A DNA stretch of 64,000 nucleotides, taken from assembly GCA_964586775.1 (NCBI GenBank), contig CAZPJD010000030.1, forward strand, positions 1 to 64,000, in the 5' to 3' direction. Within the stretch, counting starts at the first letter, position 1. The number at the start of each line of letters is the position of its first letter. Made by a program: the position numbers and the translations under genes. Below, one piece after another: positions 1 to 9,642 of the stretch. Below the pieces are notes generated by a model that did not search any database, was not told where the DNA came from, and worked only from the letters and a program-made list of their open reading frames with translations. Origin of the DNA: JADLEX01 sp964586775 (lineage in GTDB: Bacteria > Lernaellota > Lernaellaia > JACKCT01).

Positions 1-1219
1 CGGTCTCGAAGTTGAACAGGTCCCAATCGACGGGCTGAAGTCGCTCTTCACGGACGAGCTCGTCGTAGACGACGGTGCCGGGGAACGGAAAAAACGCGTT
101 GAGATGGATTCGCGTCAGCGGCAATTGCATCGCCATGTTCAGCGTTTGACGCAGTTCGGCGCGTGTCTCATCCTTGTAACCGAGGATAAAATATGCGGTG
201 ACCTCGAATCCCATCTCGGCCATGCGTCGAATGCGCTCGGTTGCGCGGTCGAGATCGAGGTTCTTTTTCATGCGGTCGACCACCGACTGCGAACCGGACT
301 CGACGGCCACGGGAATCGAGTAAAAGCCCATTTTGCGGAGCGCGTGGAGCACGGCGTCGTCGAGCGTATGAATGTGCATTCCGGAGGGCGCGGCAAACGC
401 GAAGTCGAGACCGGCGGAGCACACGGCCTCGGACAGCGCGATGATGTAAGGCTTCGAGACCGTCAGGTTGTCGTCGATGAGCTTGATCTCGCGCACGCCG
501 TAACGATCCCGCATGAATCGGAACTGGTCGATCATGTATGCGACGCTGTGGCGTCGCGCCCGAAAACCGTCCACCGTTCGTGCGGAGCAGTAGGTGCAGT
601 GATAGGGGCAACCGCGTCCGCAGGGCACCATGGCCACGGGGACGCGTCTCGCCGCACCGGCCATCATCTCGCCGCGATAACGATCCGGGGGGATCAAATC
701 CCAGGCGGGCGGTCCGAGCGCGTCGAGGTCCTCCTCGAAGGCTTGCGGGGTCGAGGCGAACCCTTCGTCAGTTCGGTAGGTGACGCCGTGGAGTTCACCC
801 CATGGGACGCTTTCCCGCTCGCGAAGTCCGTGAAGAAGACCCGTCAGGGATCGCTCCGACTCGCCCGTGAATGCCGCGTCGATGCTCGGGAAGAGTTGAA
901 GCGATTCGACCGGCGCCGCGGACGGGTGGGGGCCTCCGGCGATCACGATGGTTCGTTCGGGCACTTCGATGTCGTCAAAGAGAGCCCGAAGTCCGCGGAT
1001 GTCGCGCGAGTACATCTGAAACCCGAGCACATCCACATTATCCATCCGGCGGGCGCGTTCCCGAAACCCGTCGCGGACCTCGCGACCTCGAGCGAGGTCC
1101 CAGAGTTCGACCTCGGCCCCGGCGCGGCGAGCGGCCGTCGCGAGGTAACCCAACCCGAGCGGCGGAACCTCGGCGTAGAGCGACCGATCGGATGCGGGTC
1201 GGACGAGCAGGATCTTCAT
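1..1219 (-). CDS. B12-binding-type radical SAM protein, 3' end cut by the window edge
   Basis: The reading frame starts at ATG 1219 and runs open to base 1, so about 406 residues are visible and the C-terminus is missing. The N-terminus (MKILLVRPAS, then PPLGLGYLATAARRAG) is the usual opening of the cobalamin-binding-type Rossmann domain in this superfamily. The [4Fe-4S] motif CPYHCTYC lies at residues 204-211 (about 588-610), preceded by CGRG. The visible end has the FFPFPGT pattern typical of the end of the radical SAM barrel. It is divergent from the next radical SAM gene, with 193 bases between their starts. The family typically does SAM-dependent methylation or rearrangement of unactivated carbons; substrate unknown. 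Family call firm, function not assigned. Confidence 0.85.
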   Translation of the reverse strand, partial: MKILLVRPASDRSLYAEVPPLGLGYLATAARRAGAEVELWDLARGREVRDGFRERARRMDNVDVLGFQMYSRDIRGLRALFDDIEVPERTIVIAGGPHPSAAPVESLQLFPSIDAAFTGESERSLTGLLHGLRERESVPWGELHGVTYRTDEGFASTPQAFEEDLDALGPPAWDLIPPDRYRGEMMAGAARRVPVAMVPCGRGCPYHCTYCSARTVDGFRARRHSVAYMIDQFRFMRDRYGVREIKLIDDNLTVSKPYIIALSEAVCSAGLDFAFAAPSGMHIHTLDDAVLHALRKMGFYSIPVAVESGSQSVVDRMKKNLDLDRATERIRRMAEMGFEVTAYFILGYKDETRAELRQTLNMAMQLPLTRIHLNAFFPFPGTVVYDELVREERLQPVDWDLFNFET

Positions 1220-1412
1220 GGCACGAACACTATATCCGAAATCGCGACGCGTCGGTGAAATGCATGACCACGCCGAGACTGATCCGTAACCGTCCTTCCC
1301 GACCCGCGCGGAACCGAACGTTTCCGTGGTCTGCTTCATTGTGCGCGGACGGCTTCGGCGCTAACTATTCGGGTGTATATTCGTTAGCGAAAGGAGCCGC
1401 CACGCGGAGCCC

Positions 1413-2807
1413 ATGCGGGTTTTCCTGATTCAATCCGCGCGTTATTCGCCCGAAACCGAGCGCTCGATGCCGCTCGGTCCGCTCTACCTTGCCTCATGGC
1501 TGCGCGAGCGATACGCCTGCGAGGTCGGATTCTTCGACATGCAGCTCGGCGTGCGCGACGCGGCCCCCGCCGTGGAGCGGGCGAGGGCGTTTGGGCCGGA
1601 CCTGATCGGTCTATCGGGGATGACCCCCGATGCGCCCGCCTTGGCCGTGCTCGCCGATCGGATGCGGGAAGCATTCCCCAATACGCCGATCGTCGTCGGC
1701 GGCGCGCACGCCACCAATTACGGCGAAGAATCGCTCGCGCGCATGCCCGTCGATTACGTTGTCACGCACGAGGGCGAACAGGCGATGGGCATGCTCGTCG
1801 AAGCGCTGCGCGGACGGCGGGAGTTCGAGGACGTTCCAAACTTGATCCGGCGCGGTCCCGACAGCCCCATACGCAACACGGCGGCGCATTGGATCACGGA
1901 CCTCGACAATATCCCGTATCCCGCGTTCGATCTGCTCGATCTCGATCGGTACTACGACATTCCCCGATGCGGCGTGATTTACGCGCATCGGCGATACGCG
2001 GCGATCGTCACGAGCCGCGGCTGCCCGTACCATTGCTCCTATTGCCACACGACGCTCGGCAAACGCTGGCGCAAACGTTCGCCCGAAAACGTCGTGGACG
2101 AGATGGAACACCTGGTGAACGAATACGGCGTGGGCGATTTCGTCGTCATGGACGACCTGTTCAACGCCGATGCGAAGCGTGTCAACGAGATCGCGCGCCT
2201 CATCATCGAGCGCGGCCTGAAAATCGGTCTGAGTTTTCCGATCGGCCTGCGCGGCGACATCATGACCGAGGAGAGCGTTCTGCTGCTCAAACAGGCGGGC
2301 ATGTTCCGGTGCATGTACGCGGTCGAGACGGCGTCGAATCGGTTGCAAAAGCTCATCCACAAGAACAATAAGCTGGAAAAGCTCCGGCACATCATCGAGT
2401 TCACGCGCAGGCAGGGCGTGATGGTGCACGCCTCGTTCATGCTCGGCTTCCCGACGGAAACCGAGGACGAAGCCCGGTCGACAGTGGACTTCGCGCTGAA
2501 GTCGCGGCTCCACACCGCCGCGTTCTACCGCGTGATTCCGTTCAAGGGCACCGACCTTCACGAGATCGCGGCGAGCGTGGGGCAGGATCCGGGCGACGAT
2601 CTGGAAACGATGGAGTTTCACCAGTCCAACTCCGTCAACGTTTCGCTGGTTCCCGACGGCGTGCTCAACCGCCTCAAACGGCAGGCGTATCGGCGGTTCT
2701 ATCTGTCGCCGCGCCGCATCTGGTCGATTGTCTCCGCGCTCCCGAATCGCCGTCGGCTCCTGCCGCAGCTCTTCGGCATGTGGGTGCGAAAGGCGCTGAT
2801 ATGGTGA
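1413..2807 (+). CDS. B12-binding-type radical SAM protein
   Basis: This 464-residue protein has an N-terminal cobalamin-binding-like Rossmann domain (about 1-140, with the conserved IVVGGAHAT and THEGE segments) and a radical SAM barrel with CPYHCSYC at 204-211. I see no DxHxxG motif, so any cobalamin would bind without a protein His ligand, as is common in this group. ATG 1413 is the natural start because MRVFLIQSAR is a standard opening. The next gene encodes a protein of identical length with the same layout and starts 22 bases downstream, so this is very probably a duplicated pair in one transcript. Substrate unknown. Confidence 0.9.
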   Translation: MRVFLIQSARYSPETERSMPLGPLYLASWLRERYACEVGFFDMQLGVRDAAPAVERARAFGPDLIGLSGMTPDAPALAVLADRMREAFPNTPIVVGGAHATNYGEESLARMPVDYVVTHEGEQAMGMLVEALRGRREFEDVPNLIRRGPDSPIRNTAAHWITDLDNIPYPAFDLLDLDRYYDIPRCGVIYAHRRYAAIVTSRGCPYHCSYCHTTLGKRWRKRSPENVVDEMEHLVNEYGVGDFVVMDDLFNADAKRVNEIARLIIERGLKIGLSFPIGLRGDIMTEESVLLLKQAGMFRCMYAVETASNRLQKLIHKNNKLEKLRHIIEFTRRQGVMVHASFMLGFPTETEDEARSTVDFALKSRLHTAAFYRVIPFKGTDLHEIAASVGQDPGDDLETMEFHQSNSVNVSLVPDGVLNRLKRQAYRRFYLSPRRIWSIVSALPNRRRLLPQLFGMWVRKALIW

Positions 2808-2829
2808 ACGACGCCGGCGAGGCACGAAC

Positions 2830-4224
2830 ATGACGAGCGTGCTACTCGTTCAGGCGGCGAGTCACGAGCGCCACGTCGAGCGCTCGCAGCCCCTCGGCCT
2901 CATGCACATCGCGTCGGTCCTGCGAACCGAGGCGGGCGCCGATGTGCGCATCCACGATATGCGTCCCAACTGGCGCGACCTCGACGCGCCGCTGCGTGCG
3001 TTCGACGAGTGTTCGCCGGATGTCGTGGGGTTCAGCGCTCACGGCCTCGACGCCCCGGTGATGTATGACGTCGCCCGACGGATGAAGGCGAAACGTCCGA
3101 ACGTGAAAGTTGTTTGCGGAGGGATTCACGCGACGCTCTACGGCCGGGACGTGGCCTCGAGTCCCGACGTGGACTTCGCCGTGGTCGGCGAGGGGGAGCA
3201 CACGTTCCTGGATCTGATCCGCGCGCTCGAGTCGAACGGCGATGTTCGACAGATCCCCGGACTGGCTTTTCGAGACGGCGACACCGTGCGCGAAAATCCC
3301 GAGCGCGCCTTCGAGACGAACCTCGACCGTTGGCCGATGCCCGCGTGGGACCTGATCGACATCGGCGCGTATGAGGGGTTGCCGCGCATCAGCATCATCA
3401 GCCGGCACCCGCGGTACATGGCGATCGAGACGGCGCGGGGCTGCCCGTATCACTGCGCCTGGTGCCACGTGTCGATGGGACACGGCTATCGTCCGCGCAG
3501 CGCGCCGTATGTCGTCGCGATGATCGAGGAACTCGTTCGTCGGCACGGCGTGCGCGATCTCCTCGTTATTGACGACCTTTTCAACTTAGACCCCCAGCGC
3601 GTGCGCGACATCTTCGAATCGCTCCTCGCCAAGGGGCTGCGCGTGCCGATGGCGATTCCCAACGGCTTTCACGCGAATCTTGCGACCGATGACATGCTGG
3701 AGCTCATGGCGCGGGCGGGCGTGTATCGCGTGATGATCGCGGTCGAAACCGCTTCGCCGCGTCTTCAGAAGACGATGAAGAAGAACCTCAACCTCGAGAA
3801 GGCGAAGCACGTCATCCGCAAGGCGTCGAGTCTGGGGATCTCGGCACACGGCAATTTCATCATCGGATTGCCGACGGAGACGGCCTCGGAGATGCGCGAT
3901 ACCATTCGCTTTGCGGCGTCGTCGCAACTCGACACCTTCGGACTCTATCGCGCCACGCCCTATGCGGGCACGCCGATGGAAAAGATGGCACGGAATCTGG
4001 GTGTCGACACGCCGGTGGGCGAGACATTTCAATCATTTTGGGACGACGGGAACAACCTGAGCGAAATCCCCTTGAAGACATTGAATCGCGCGCGACGCAC
4101 GGCGTATCTGAAGTTTTATCTGCGTCCGTCGCGGCTGTATCGGTTGATCGCGCGCATGCCGAATCGCTCGGAAACGCTGCCGTTTCTCGTTCGCTTCTTT
4201 TTCCGCAAGGTGCTCGCGAACTAA
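2830..4224 (+). CDS. B12-binding-type radical SAM protein, tandem paralogue
   Basis: This 464-residue protein is the second of a tandem pair. The N-terminal Rossmann domain has VVCGGIHATLYG and VVGEGEHTF segments; the radical SAM motif CPYHCAWC is at 205-212. The two proteins align end to end, including similar C-terminal tails rich in Arg and Phe (KFYLRPSRLYR here, RFYLSPRRIWS in the first). That supports duplication followed by divergence, perhaps for successive steps on one substrate. It is convergent with the membrane protein gene that follows (26 bases apart). Function inferred only to family level. Confidence 0.9.
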   Translation: MTSVLLVQAASHERHVERSQPLGLMHIASVLRTEAGADVRIHDMRPNWRDLDAPLRAFDECSPDVVGFSAHGLDAPVMYDVARRMKAKRPNVKVVCGGIHATLYGRDVASSPDVDFAVVGEGEHTFLDLIRALESNGDVRQIPGLAFRDGDTVRENPERAFETNLDRWPMPAWDLIDIGAYEGLPRISIISRHPRYMAIETARGCPYHCAWCHVSMGHGYRPRSAPYVVAMIEELVRRHGVRDLLVIDDLFNLDPQRVRDIFESLLAKGLRVPMAIPNGFHANLATDDMLELMARAGVYRVMIAVETASPRLQKTMKKNLNLEKAKHVIRKASSLGISAHGNFIIGLPTETASEMRDTIRFAASSQLDTFGLYRATPYAGTPMEKMARNLGVDTPVGETFQSFWDDGNNLSEIPLKTLNRARRTAYLKFYLRPSRLYRLIARMPNRSETLPFLVRFFFRKVLAN

Positions 4225-4250
4225 CCAACGCGCGCGGTCTGCGCACTCGG

Positions 4251-5921
4251 TCAGCGCCGCACCGCGAAGACGATCTCGCTGCGCGGCTCCAGCACCAAAT
4301 CGTAGTGCTCGGTCATCCATCGCCGGAACTCCGCATCGGCGCGAAACGCGCGGCCCATGCTGCCGTCGAGCGCGATGATCCGTGTGTTCGCGCGATCGAA
4401 CATCGTCGCGAACGACTCCTCCGCCCGTGGTGAACTCCGATAGTCGGGGTTGTATCGTCGATACGCCGCCTGTGCGGTCGGCGATTTCGCGAGATCCGGC
4501 GATCGCTCGAAGATGTCGATCATCGCACCGTGGTGGTGGAGCGCGGGGAGCTCGCGGAGCGGCGGATTCATCCAGTCGCTGAAGACGCGATCATCCGGCG
4601 ATGAGTGCGTTCGCAGGAATCGGGTGACGGCGCGATACTCGGCCAGGGTTCGCGATCGGAACGCATCGGGCGCCGCGCCGCCCGTGTCCCACCACATCAG
4701 CGCGTCATCAGGCAAAATGCGATATCCGGCGGAAAGTCGCGGAACGGGTATCTCGTTCGGCTTCTTGACGTACGCGGGAGGAATCGGCGGCGCCGCGAAC
4801 AGAAAACCGAACGTCTGCCACGTGAGCGCAAGTGCGCCGAGTACCGCGGCAATCGGAACAACTCGCAGGGCAACGCCATCGCGGAGTTCGTCGACGCGTC
4901 TGGCGATTTCGAGCCCGGCGACGATCGAGCCGAAGGTGGCCAGAGGCAGATACCGCTGCGGATAGTCTGGCGATCGGGTCAAAACGATGCCGATCGAAAA
5001 ATCCGCCATGAGCAGGGCGAGGACGAGCGCCGGCTCCCGATAACGTCGACGCAGCACCGCGTCGTGCGCGGCGATCATCGCCAGGACGAGCAGCGTCGCC
5101 GCGACCGGGCTCTCGCGAAGTATCGCGGGCAGGTAAACGGTCAAGTCGCTGCGTAGAGCCGCCTGATAAATGGTATCGAACGCGAAGCACGATCGCAGGG
5201 CGGCGAAACCCGTCAACAGATCCTTGCCGAGGATCAGTGCGAACACGCCCGTCCACGCGCCGAGGGCCATCGCTCCGAAGAGGATGGCGGAGCGCACACC
5301 CCGCGCGCCGGAGTCGAGGACGAACAGCGCGATCAGAAAAGCCGCGACGAGAAAGGGCCCGCTGACGTGGCTCGCAGTGGCGAGCCCCATGACGACGGCG
5401 GCGATGCCCTCGCGGGCGCCGAAACCCGCTTTTCGGCGTGACGCGAAAATCGCGAACGCCGCGAGCGCAAGGATTGTTGCGAACGGCTCAAACCGGACGT
5501 GAATCAGTCGCTCAAGGTAGAAACCGAAAGCGCTCGCCACGCCGAGCGCCCAGGCCGCGGCGCGAAGCCGACCGAAACGCCACGCGACGACGCCCATCGC
5601 AAGTTGCGCCAAGGATACGGCAAACCACTCCAGGGTGCGGAATGGCGCAAGAACGTCCGGCCTTTCGCTCGCAACCCGCCAGACGGGGACGAGCATTCGC
5701 GAAACGAGCGGCATGTGGGCTTCGGCGTGATCCACATACGGAAGCATACCGCGGGCCATGCGATCGACGCCGCCGAGGAGAAAGATTTCGTCGGGGTCCA
5801 CATTCGCGATTCCCGCCTGCTGCCATCGCCAGCACCAAGTCAGCGCGACGAGCCCAAGCAACAACGCGATTTCGATCAGGGAGAGAATTCGAGCGGGGTC
5901 GGTTGACGTGCGAGTCTTCAC
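4251..5921 (-). CDS. Polytopic membrane protein, GT39/GT-C-like
   Basis: The 556-residue protein has a first membrane segment at about 14-32 followed directly by NVDPDEIFLLGG (Asp42, Asp44, Glu45). An acidic motif in the first outward-facing loop is the catalytic hallmark of GT-C glycosyltransferases that use lipid-linked sugars. Roughly ten hydrophobic segments follow, to about residue 365, then a soluble C-terminal domain. The stop at 4251 is close to the end of the opposing radical SAM gene. The acceptor is not predictable; its place between B12-type radical SAM genes hints at a role in the same envelope or lipid pathway, which is inference. A non-enzymatic membrane protein is possible. 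Confidence 0.6.
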   Translation of the reverse strand: MKTRTSTDPARILSLIEIALLLGLVALTWCWRWQQAGIANVDPDEIFLLGGVDRMARGMLPYVDHAEAHMPLVSRMLVPVWRVASERPDVLAPFRTLEWFAVSLAQLAMGVVAWRFGRLRAAAWALGVASAFGFYLERLIHVRFEPFATILALAAFAIFASRRKAGFGAREGIAAVVMGLATASHVSGPFLVAAFLIALFVLDSGARGVRSAILFGAMALGAWTGVFALILGKDLLTGFAALRSCFAFDTIYQAALRSDLTVYLPAILRESPVAATLLVLAMIAAHDAVLRRRYREPALVLALLMADFSIGIVLTRSPDYPQRYLPLATFGSIVAGLEIARRVDELRDGVALRVVPIAAVLGALALTWQTFGFLFAAPPIPPAYVKKPNEIPVPRLSAGYRILPDDALMWWDTGGAAPDAFRSRTLAEYRAVTRFLRTHSSPDDRVFSDWMNPPLRELPALHHHGAMIDIFERSPDLAKSPTAQAAYRRYNPDYRSSPRAEESFATMFDRANTRIIALDGSMGRAFRADAEFRRWMTEHYDLVLEPRSEIVFAVRR

Positions 5922-5975
5922 GAATGACCGCCGCAGGTCGAATCGGTCGACAATGGGCTCAAGTTGCCTGCGGGA

Positions 5976-7415
5976 TCAGAAAACCGGCTCGCGACGGAAA
6001 AACTGGACATACACGAGACCGTGTCGAAGTCGCGGAATGGCACGCAGCACCCAGCCGGGGTTATGCCGTAGGACATACCAGCCCAAACGCAGCAAGTGAA
6101 GGGGGCTGGCGAAAAACGATCTCGTGACGCGCTCGACGTGGTCAAGCACCTGCGCTGGGGACAGGCTCGTTTGCCGCGCCGTGGCGATCCCCTCGTCGCC
6201 GATCTGCGAGCCCTTCAGCGGCGTCAGCGGCAGCACGACGATGAGATCGGGCCGGTGTTTCTTCAGGAATCGCTCGGTATCCCGAATCCCGTCGCCGTTT
6301 TCGCCCGGCAATCCAAAGATCACGCTGACGAAGGTGAGGATGCCGAATTTTCTCGCGAGACGAAGGTGCTCGGCGAGCATGGCCGGCTCGCCGCTTCGCC
6401 GCCGGATTCCCTTCAGGATCTCGGGGTCGGCGCTTTGAAGCCCGTAAGCGATCATGTTCAGCCCAAGCTTGGACAACTCGCGCAGGTATCGTTCGCGATC
6501 GTCGCCGAACGACCGCGGATGCAGGTAGCACGACCAGGGGCGGCGTTGCTCGCGCCTTCCGTAGAGGTCCATGAACCGGTCGAGCCAGCGTGCGTCGATG
6601 CCGAACAGGTCGTCACGGAAGTGAAGATAGCGGGCACCGTGCAAACGCACGAGTTCGTCGATTTCGGCGATGACGTTTTCCGGGCTCCGGTGTCGATATC
6701 GTTTGCCCCAGAAATTCGGCGAGCTGCAAAATGCGCAGCGCATCGGGCAGCCGCGCGCGCTCTGAAGCTCCAGCACGGGCTTGCGACAATTCGGATTGCC
6801 GACGATGTCGTACGCGCGCAGGTGCTTTCGTACGGGAAAGGGGAGGACATCCAGATCGCGAATCAAAGGCGCTTCAGGGCCGAAGCGGGTCAGTCCGTTC
6901 TCGCGGAAGACGACGCCGCGCACATCCGCGATCGCGCGATCACCATGCACGTGCTCCAGCAGGTCCGAGAGCGTCGTCTCGCCTTCGCCGAGCGCGATAG
7001 CGTCGCACCCGGCGTCAAGCAACGGCTCGGGATCGAACGTTGGCCCCCCGGCGATGACGAGCGCCGACGTCTGGGCTTTGAGTCTTCGCACATAGCGGGC
7101 AACCTTTTGGTTCAGGGGATCGTAGTCGCAGGTATAGAACCCCACGAACCGCGCGCCCGATTCCCGCACGCGGCGAACGAGGTCCGCGGCGGTGAACGTC
7201 TCGACCTGCTGGTCCATGACATCGGTGTCGAAATTCTTCGCACGCGCTGTCGCCGCCAAATAGAACAGGCCGAGCGGAGCGTTGCGATTGAGCTTTTGCA
7301 CGACGAGGTTGTGCGTGTTGGGGGCGATCCCGGAGACGTCGTCGACGAGGTTCAGATAGACGAAGATACCCGCGCCGCGTGACGGGCCGCTCGTCGGGAA
7401 GGTCCATGCGCTCAA
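5976..7415 (-). CDS. B12-binding-type radical SAM protein
   Basis: The B12-binding-like domain begins at GIFVYLNLVDD, then VIAGGPTFDPEPLL and ALGEGETTLSDLL; the cluster motif CPMRCAFC lies at residues 223-230 of the form given here. I chose TTG 7415 because a GAGGAA ribosome-binding site lies just upstream. An in-frame start at 7472 would add 19 residues and a 47-base overlap with the upstream radical SAM gene, and these extra residues look unlike the family. The stop codon of the upstream gene sits 11 bases before the TTG, so the two are probably translationally coupled. The start is the only doubtful part. Confidence 0.85.
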   Translation of the reverse strand: MSAWTFPTSGPSRGAGIFVYLNLVDDVSGIAPNTHNLVVQKLNRNAPLGLFYLAATARAKNFDTDVMDQQVETFTAADLVRRVRESGARFVGFYTCDYDPLNQKVARYVRRLKAQTSALVIAGGPTFDPEPLLDAGCDAIALGEGETTLSDLLEHVHGDRAIADVRGVVFRENGLTRFGPEAPLIRDLDVLPFPVRKHLRAYDIVGNPNCRKPVLELQSARGCPMRCAFCSSPNFWGKRYRHRSPENVIAEIDELVRLHGARYLHFRDDLFGIDARWLDRFMDLYGRREQRRPWSCYLHPRSFGDDRERYLRELSKLGLNMIAYGLQSADPEILKGIRRRSGEPAMLAEHLRLARKFGILTFVSVIFGLPGENGDGIRDTERFLKKHRPDLIVVLPLTPLKGSQIGDEGIATARQTSLSPAQVLDHVERVTRSFFASPLHLLRLGWYVLRHNPGWVLRAIPRLRHGLVYVQFFRREPVF

Positions 7416-7425
7416 TCGAAGTTCC

Positions 7426-8751
7426 TCATGCGCTTTTCGCGACGAATGCCGGATCGGAACTTCGCGTGCCAAGGTATTCGACCGGTGCGGGCGCGGGATC
7501 GCGGTGAAATTGATTGTAAACGCAGAACGGAAACGCTCCCTTGGACGTGAGATAGACGTGGTGGCAGTTGCGCGACTGCTCGAAGTCGAACGCGTCGCGG
7601 TCGTAAAATTTCTCGATGTTCACGTAGAGCAAATTGGCCGGATATCGGCCGTGATCGGGCCGAAACAGGGTCGGTAGCGCCTTGAGCATCGTCCAAACCG
7701 CGCCCGGGTGACGCACCGCCCACGACGGTCGAAAGAGCCGCGAAACGGGAATCATGCGTCCGTTGTGTTCGAGCAGCAGGAACGGATAGATGCACGCCCG
7801 CTGAAAAAACATGGGGTGGCGCGTGAGACGATACAGCCAGTGACCGATCCGCTTCGCATCGATCAGGTCCTCGGATGTGAGTTCGCCGCTCGTCTCGCTC
7901 TCGATCGCGCGGACGAGATCGCCCGTGTCCGTGAATCCGCCGTCGGGCGCGGCGAATCGCCCGATCCGACTGCGCGGGTAAAACGAAACGCGGCGGACAT
8001 TCGGTCGCTTCATCGCGTAACGCAGGATGTCCGCGGCCTCGGCCTCGTTGACGCCCTGCTGAACCATCACGGCGAGGTGCACAAAAAATCCGCGCTCGGC
8101 CAGTTTCTCGACGACCTCGAGTTTGGCGCGAGTGTGGTCCTTTCCGCGGAACTCCTCCGAACCGACGCCGGTGAATCCGTCGAATTGCAGGATCACCCAG
8201 CGCAGCCCCGCGTTCCATAGGCGGTCGAGCAGCTCGGGGTTGCGAAGGGTAAGGCCGTTGGAATTCAGGCGCGGAAGAAGTCCCTTGGCGATGACGCCTC
8301 GGATGATGTCGGGCAGGTCCTCGCGCAGCGTCGATTCGCCGCCGACGAGGGAGATGTTGGGCCGAAAGCGGCGGCGATCCTTCGAAAAGTCCGGCACCCA
8401 CGAGAGGATTTCGTCGAGCGGGCGATCCACAGATCCCTTCGCCGTGTCGGCGTTGCTCACGCACGTCGGGCAGGTCATGTTGCAACGCGTGGTGACGTCG
8501 ATGGCGAAGGTGGTGAGCATCTGTTTCGCAACGTCGCCAAAGACGTCGAGCGCGCCGGTCGGCCAAAGTCCCTCGTTGTTCAGGCTCCTCGCGCGCCGGT
8601 GGAATTCGGCGTCCCTGGCGAAGAGTGTACGGGTTTCGCCGTGCGTGTCGCATCGTTTGACGAGAAACGCGCCGCCGGGCTGATAATCGAGGTGCGCATC
8701 GACCTCCCGGCCGCACGTGGGGCAGTCGCTGCGCATGACGGCTTGAACCAT
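7426..8751 (-). CDS. Radical SAM enzyme with N-terminal Cys/His module (tetraether-synthase-like family)
   Basis: With ATG 8751 the protein has 441 residues. It opens with a zinc-ribbon-like module (CPTC near residue 10, then CDTH about 20 residues later), followed by a radical SAM barrel with CNMTCPTC at about 90-97 and the glycine motif SLVGGESTL. This order (CxxC...CxxH before the SAM site) is found in the MJ0619/Tes family, which includes archaeal tetraether lipid synthase and bacterial relatives, so a role in lipid chain chemistry is a candidate. GTG 8766 and ATG 8736 are alternative starts; none has a clear ribosome-binding site. Family call is good, substrate is inference. Confidence 0.75.
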   Translation of the reverse strand: MVQAVMRSDCPTCGREVDAHLDYQPGGAFLVKRCDTHGETRTLFARDAEFHRRARSLNNEGLWPTGALDVFGDVAKQMLTTFAIDVTTRCNMTCPTCVSNADTAKGSVDRPLDEILSWVPDFSKDRRRFRPNISLVGGESTLREDLPDIIRGVIAKGLLPRLNSNGLTLRNPELLDRLWNAGLRWVILQFDGFTGVGSEEFRGKDHTRAKLEVVEKLAERGFFVHLAVMVQQGVNEAEAADILRYAMKRPNVRRVSFYPRSRIGRFAAPDGGFTDTGDLVRAIESETSGELTSEDLIDAKRIGHWLYRLTRHPMFFQRACIYPFLLLEHNGRMIPVSRLFRPSWAVRHPGAVWTMLKALPTLFRPDHGRYPANLLYVNIEKFYDRDAFDFEQSRNCHHVYLTSKGAFPFCVYNQFHRDPAPAPVEYLGTRSSDPAFVAKSA

Positions 8752-8824
8752 GGGGAAATTGTACACGCCCCCCGGTGGCGGTCAATTTCGCACCTCACAG
8801 GAAAGCCGGATCGATGGGACGAAA

Positions 8825-8859
8825 GGGGACCGGGGCGACGCGCGGTCGCCCCGGTCCCC
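8825..8859 (-). terminator. Perfect 15-bp hairpin after the lipoprotein gene
   Basis: Bases 8825-8839 are an exact inverted repeat of 8845-8859 with a 5-base loop. On the minus strand the stem is followed by TTTCG, a short T run. It lies 58 bases after the stop of the Cys-repeat lipoprotein gene and about 75 bases before the radical SAM start, so it probably ends the lipoprotein transcript. The weak T run makes a pure intrinsic terminator less certain. Confidence 0.6.
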
Positions 8860-8917
8860 AGCCTTGGTAATTTACGATGAGAAACAGCGCGTGGAGGACG
8901 GTCGCGCCGTTCCCCGG

Positions 8918-9442
8918 CTACTCTTCGTCGGGGGGTGGGCAGGGCCGCAATTCGGGACGGCACGCGAGCAGGTCCTCATGCGCTTCGCAGGTGCCGGTCA
9001 CGGCCTCGCCGTCACGTCCTTCGAACTCGCACGCATCGCCCTCGGCGGCGTCGGCGCAGGCGTCCACGGCCTCGGTGGGCGGTTCGAGCGGCGGACGATC
9101 GCCGTGGGGCGGGGGATTGTCGGGGCGGCAGGCGATCATGTCGTCGTGCGATTCGCACGTGCCGGTGACGTCCTCGCCTTCGCGGCCCTCGAAGGAGCAC
9201 GCGTCGCCATCGACGAGACCTTCGCAGGCGTCCACGGCTTCCGCGGGCGGTTCGTGGGGCGGGCGGTCGCCGCTCGGGGCGTCGTCGTCCGCGGCGTCGG
9301 TCGAGAGGCTGTCAGAGTTGCTTTCGACCAGTTCGGTGTCCGAACCGGACGCGTCGCTGTCCGACGCGCATCCGGCGGCAAACGCCGCGAAACCGGCGAG
9401 CGCCGCCAGGGTGACCAGGGTCCAGAGGTTCATGCGTTTCAT
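8918..9442 (-). CDS. Lipoprotein with duplicated four-Cys module
   Basis: The 174-residue protein starts at ATG 9442, preceded by GGAGG; in-frame sequence further upstream is not protein-like. It has a lipoprotein signal peptide (lipid Cys25 in AAGC), then a Ser/Asp-rich stretch, then two near-identical units at about 58-107 and 114-163. Each unit carries four Cys in the order DAC, DAC, GTC, ACRP and begins GDRPP. Such short units would give small disulfide-stapled folds outside the cytoplasm. It is divergent from an OmpR-type two-component system, so it may be its sensor partner or target, like envelope-stress lipoproteins; that is inference. Confidence 0.75.
   Translation of the reverse strand: MKRMNLWTLVTLAALAGFAAFAAGCASDSDASGSDTELVESNSDSLSTDAADDDAPSGDRPPHEPPAEAVDACEGLVDGDACSFEGREGEDVTGTCESHDDMIACRPDNPPPHGDRPPLEPPTEAVDACADAAEGDACEFEGRDGEAVTGTCEAHEDLLACRPELRPCPPPDEE
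8954..9271 (-). repeat. Tandem duplication of about 150 bases within the lipoprotein gene
   Basis: The segments 9122-9271 and 8954-9103 encode the two four-Cys units. They share residue order and much nucleotide sequence, with a period of 168 bases, as expected of an internal tandem duplication. Confidence 0.8.
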
Positions 9443-9642
9443 CGAGGGGCCTCCGCGTTGGGGGTGCCGATCGTCCGACTTTCTCGTCGGAGTCTCGCGC
9501 ACCGTGCGAACCCAAATTGCCTGGGTCACGTTCAGGATTCGTGCAGGAGACCGCCAAATTTTGTAAACCTTGTGTAAATCCCGTTGTGACGATCGGTCCG
9601 CCCGGCGATAACCCGGTCGCGGACCGAACCGCGAGGCTGTCC

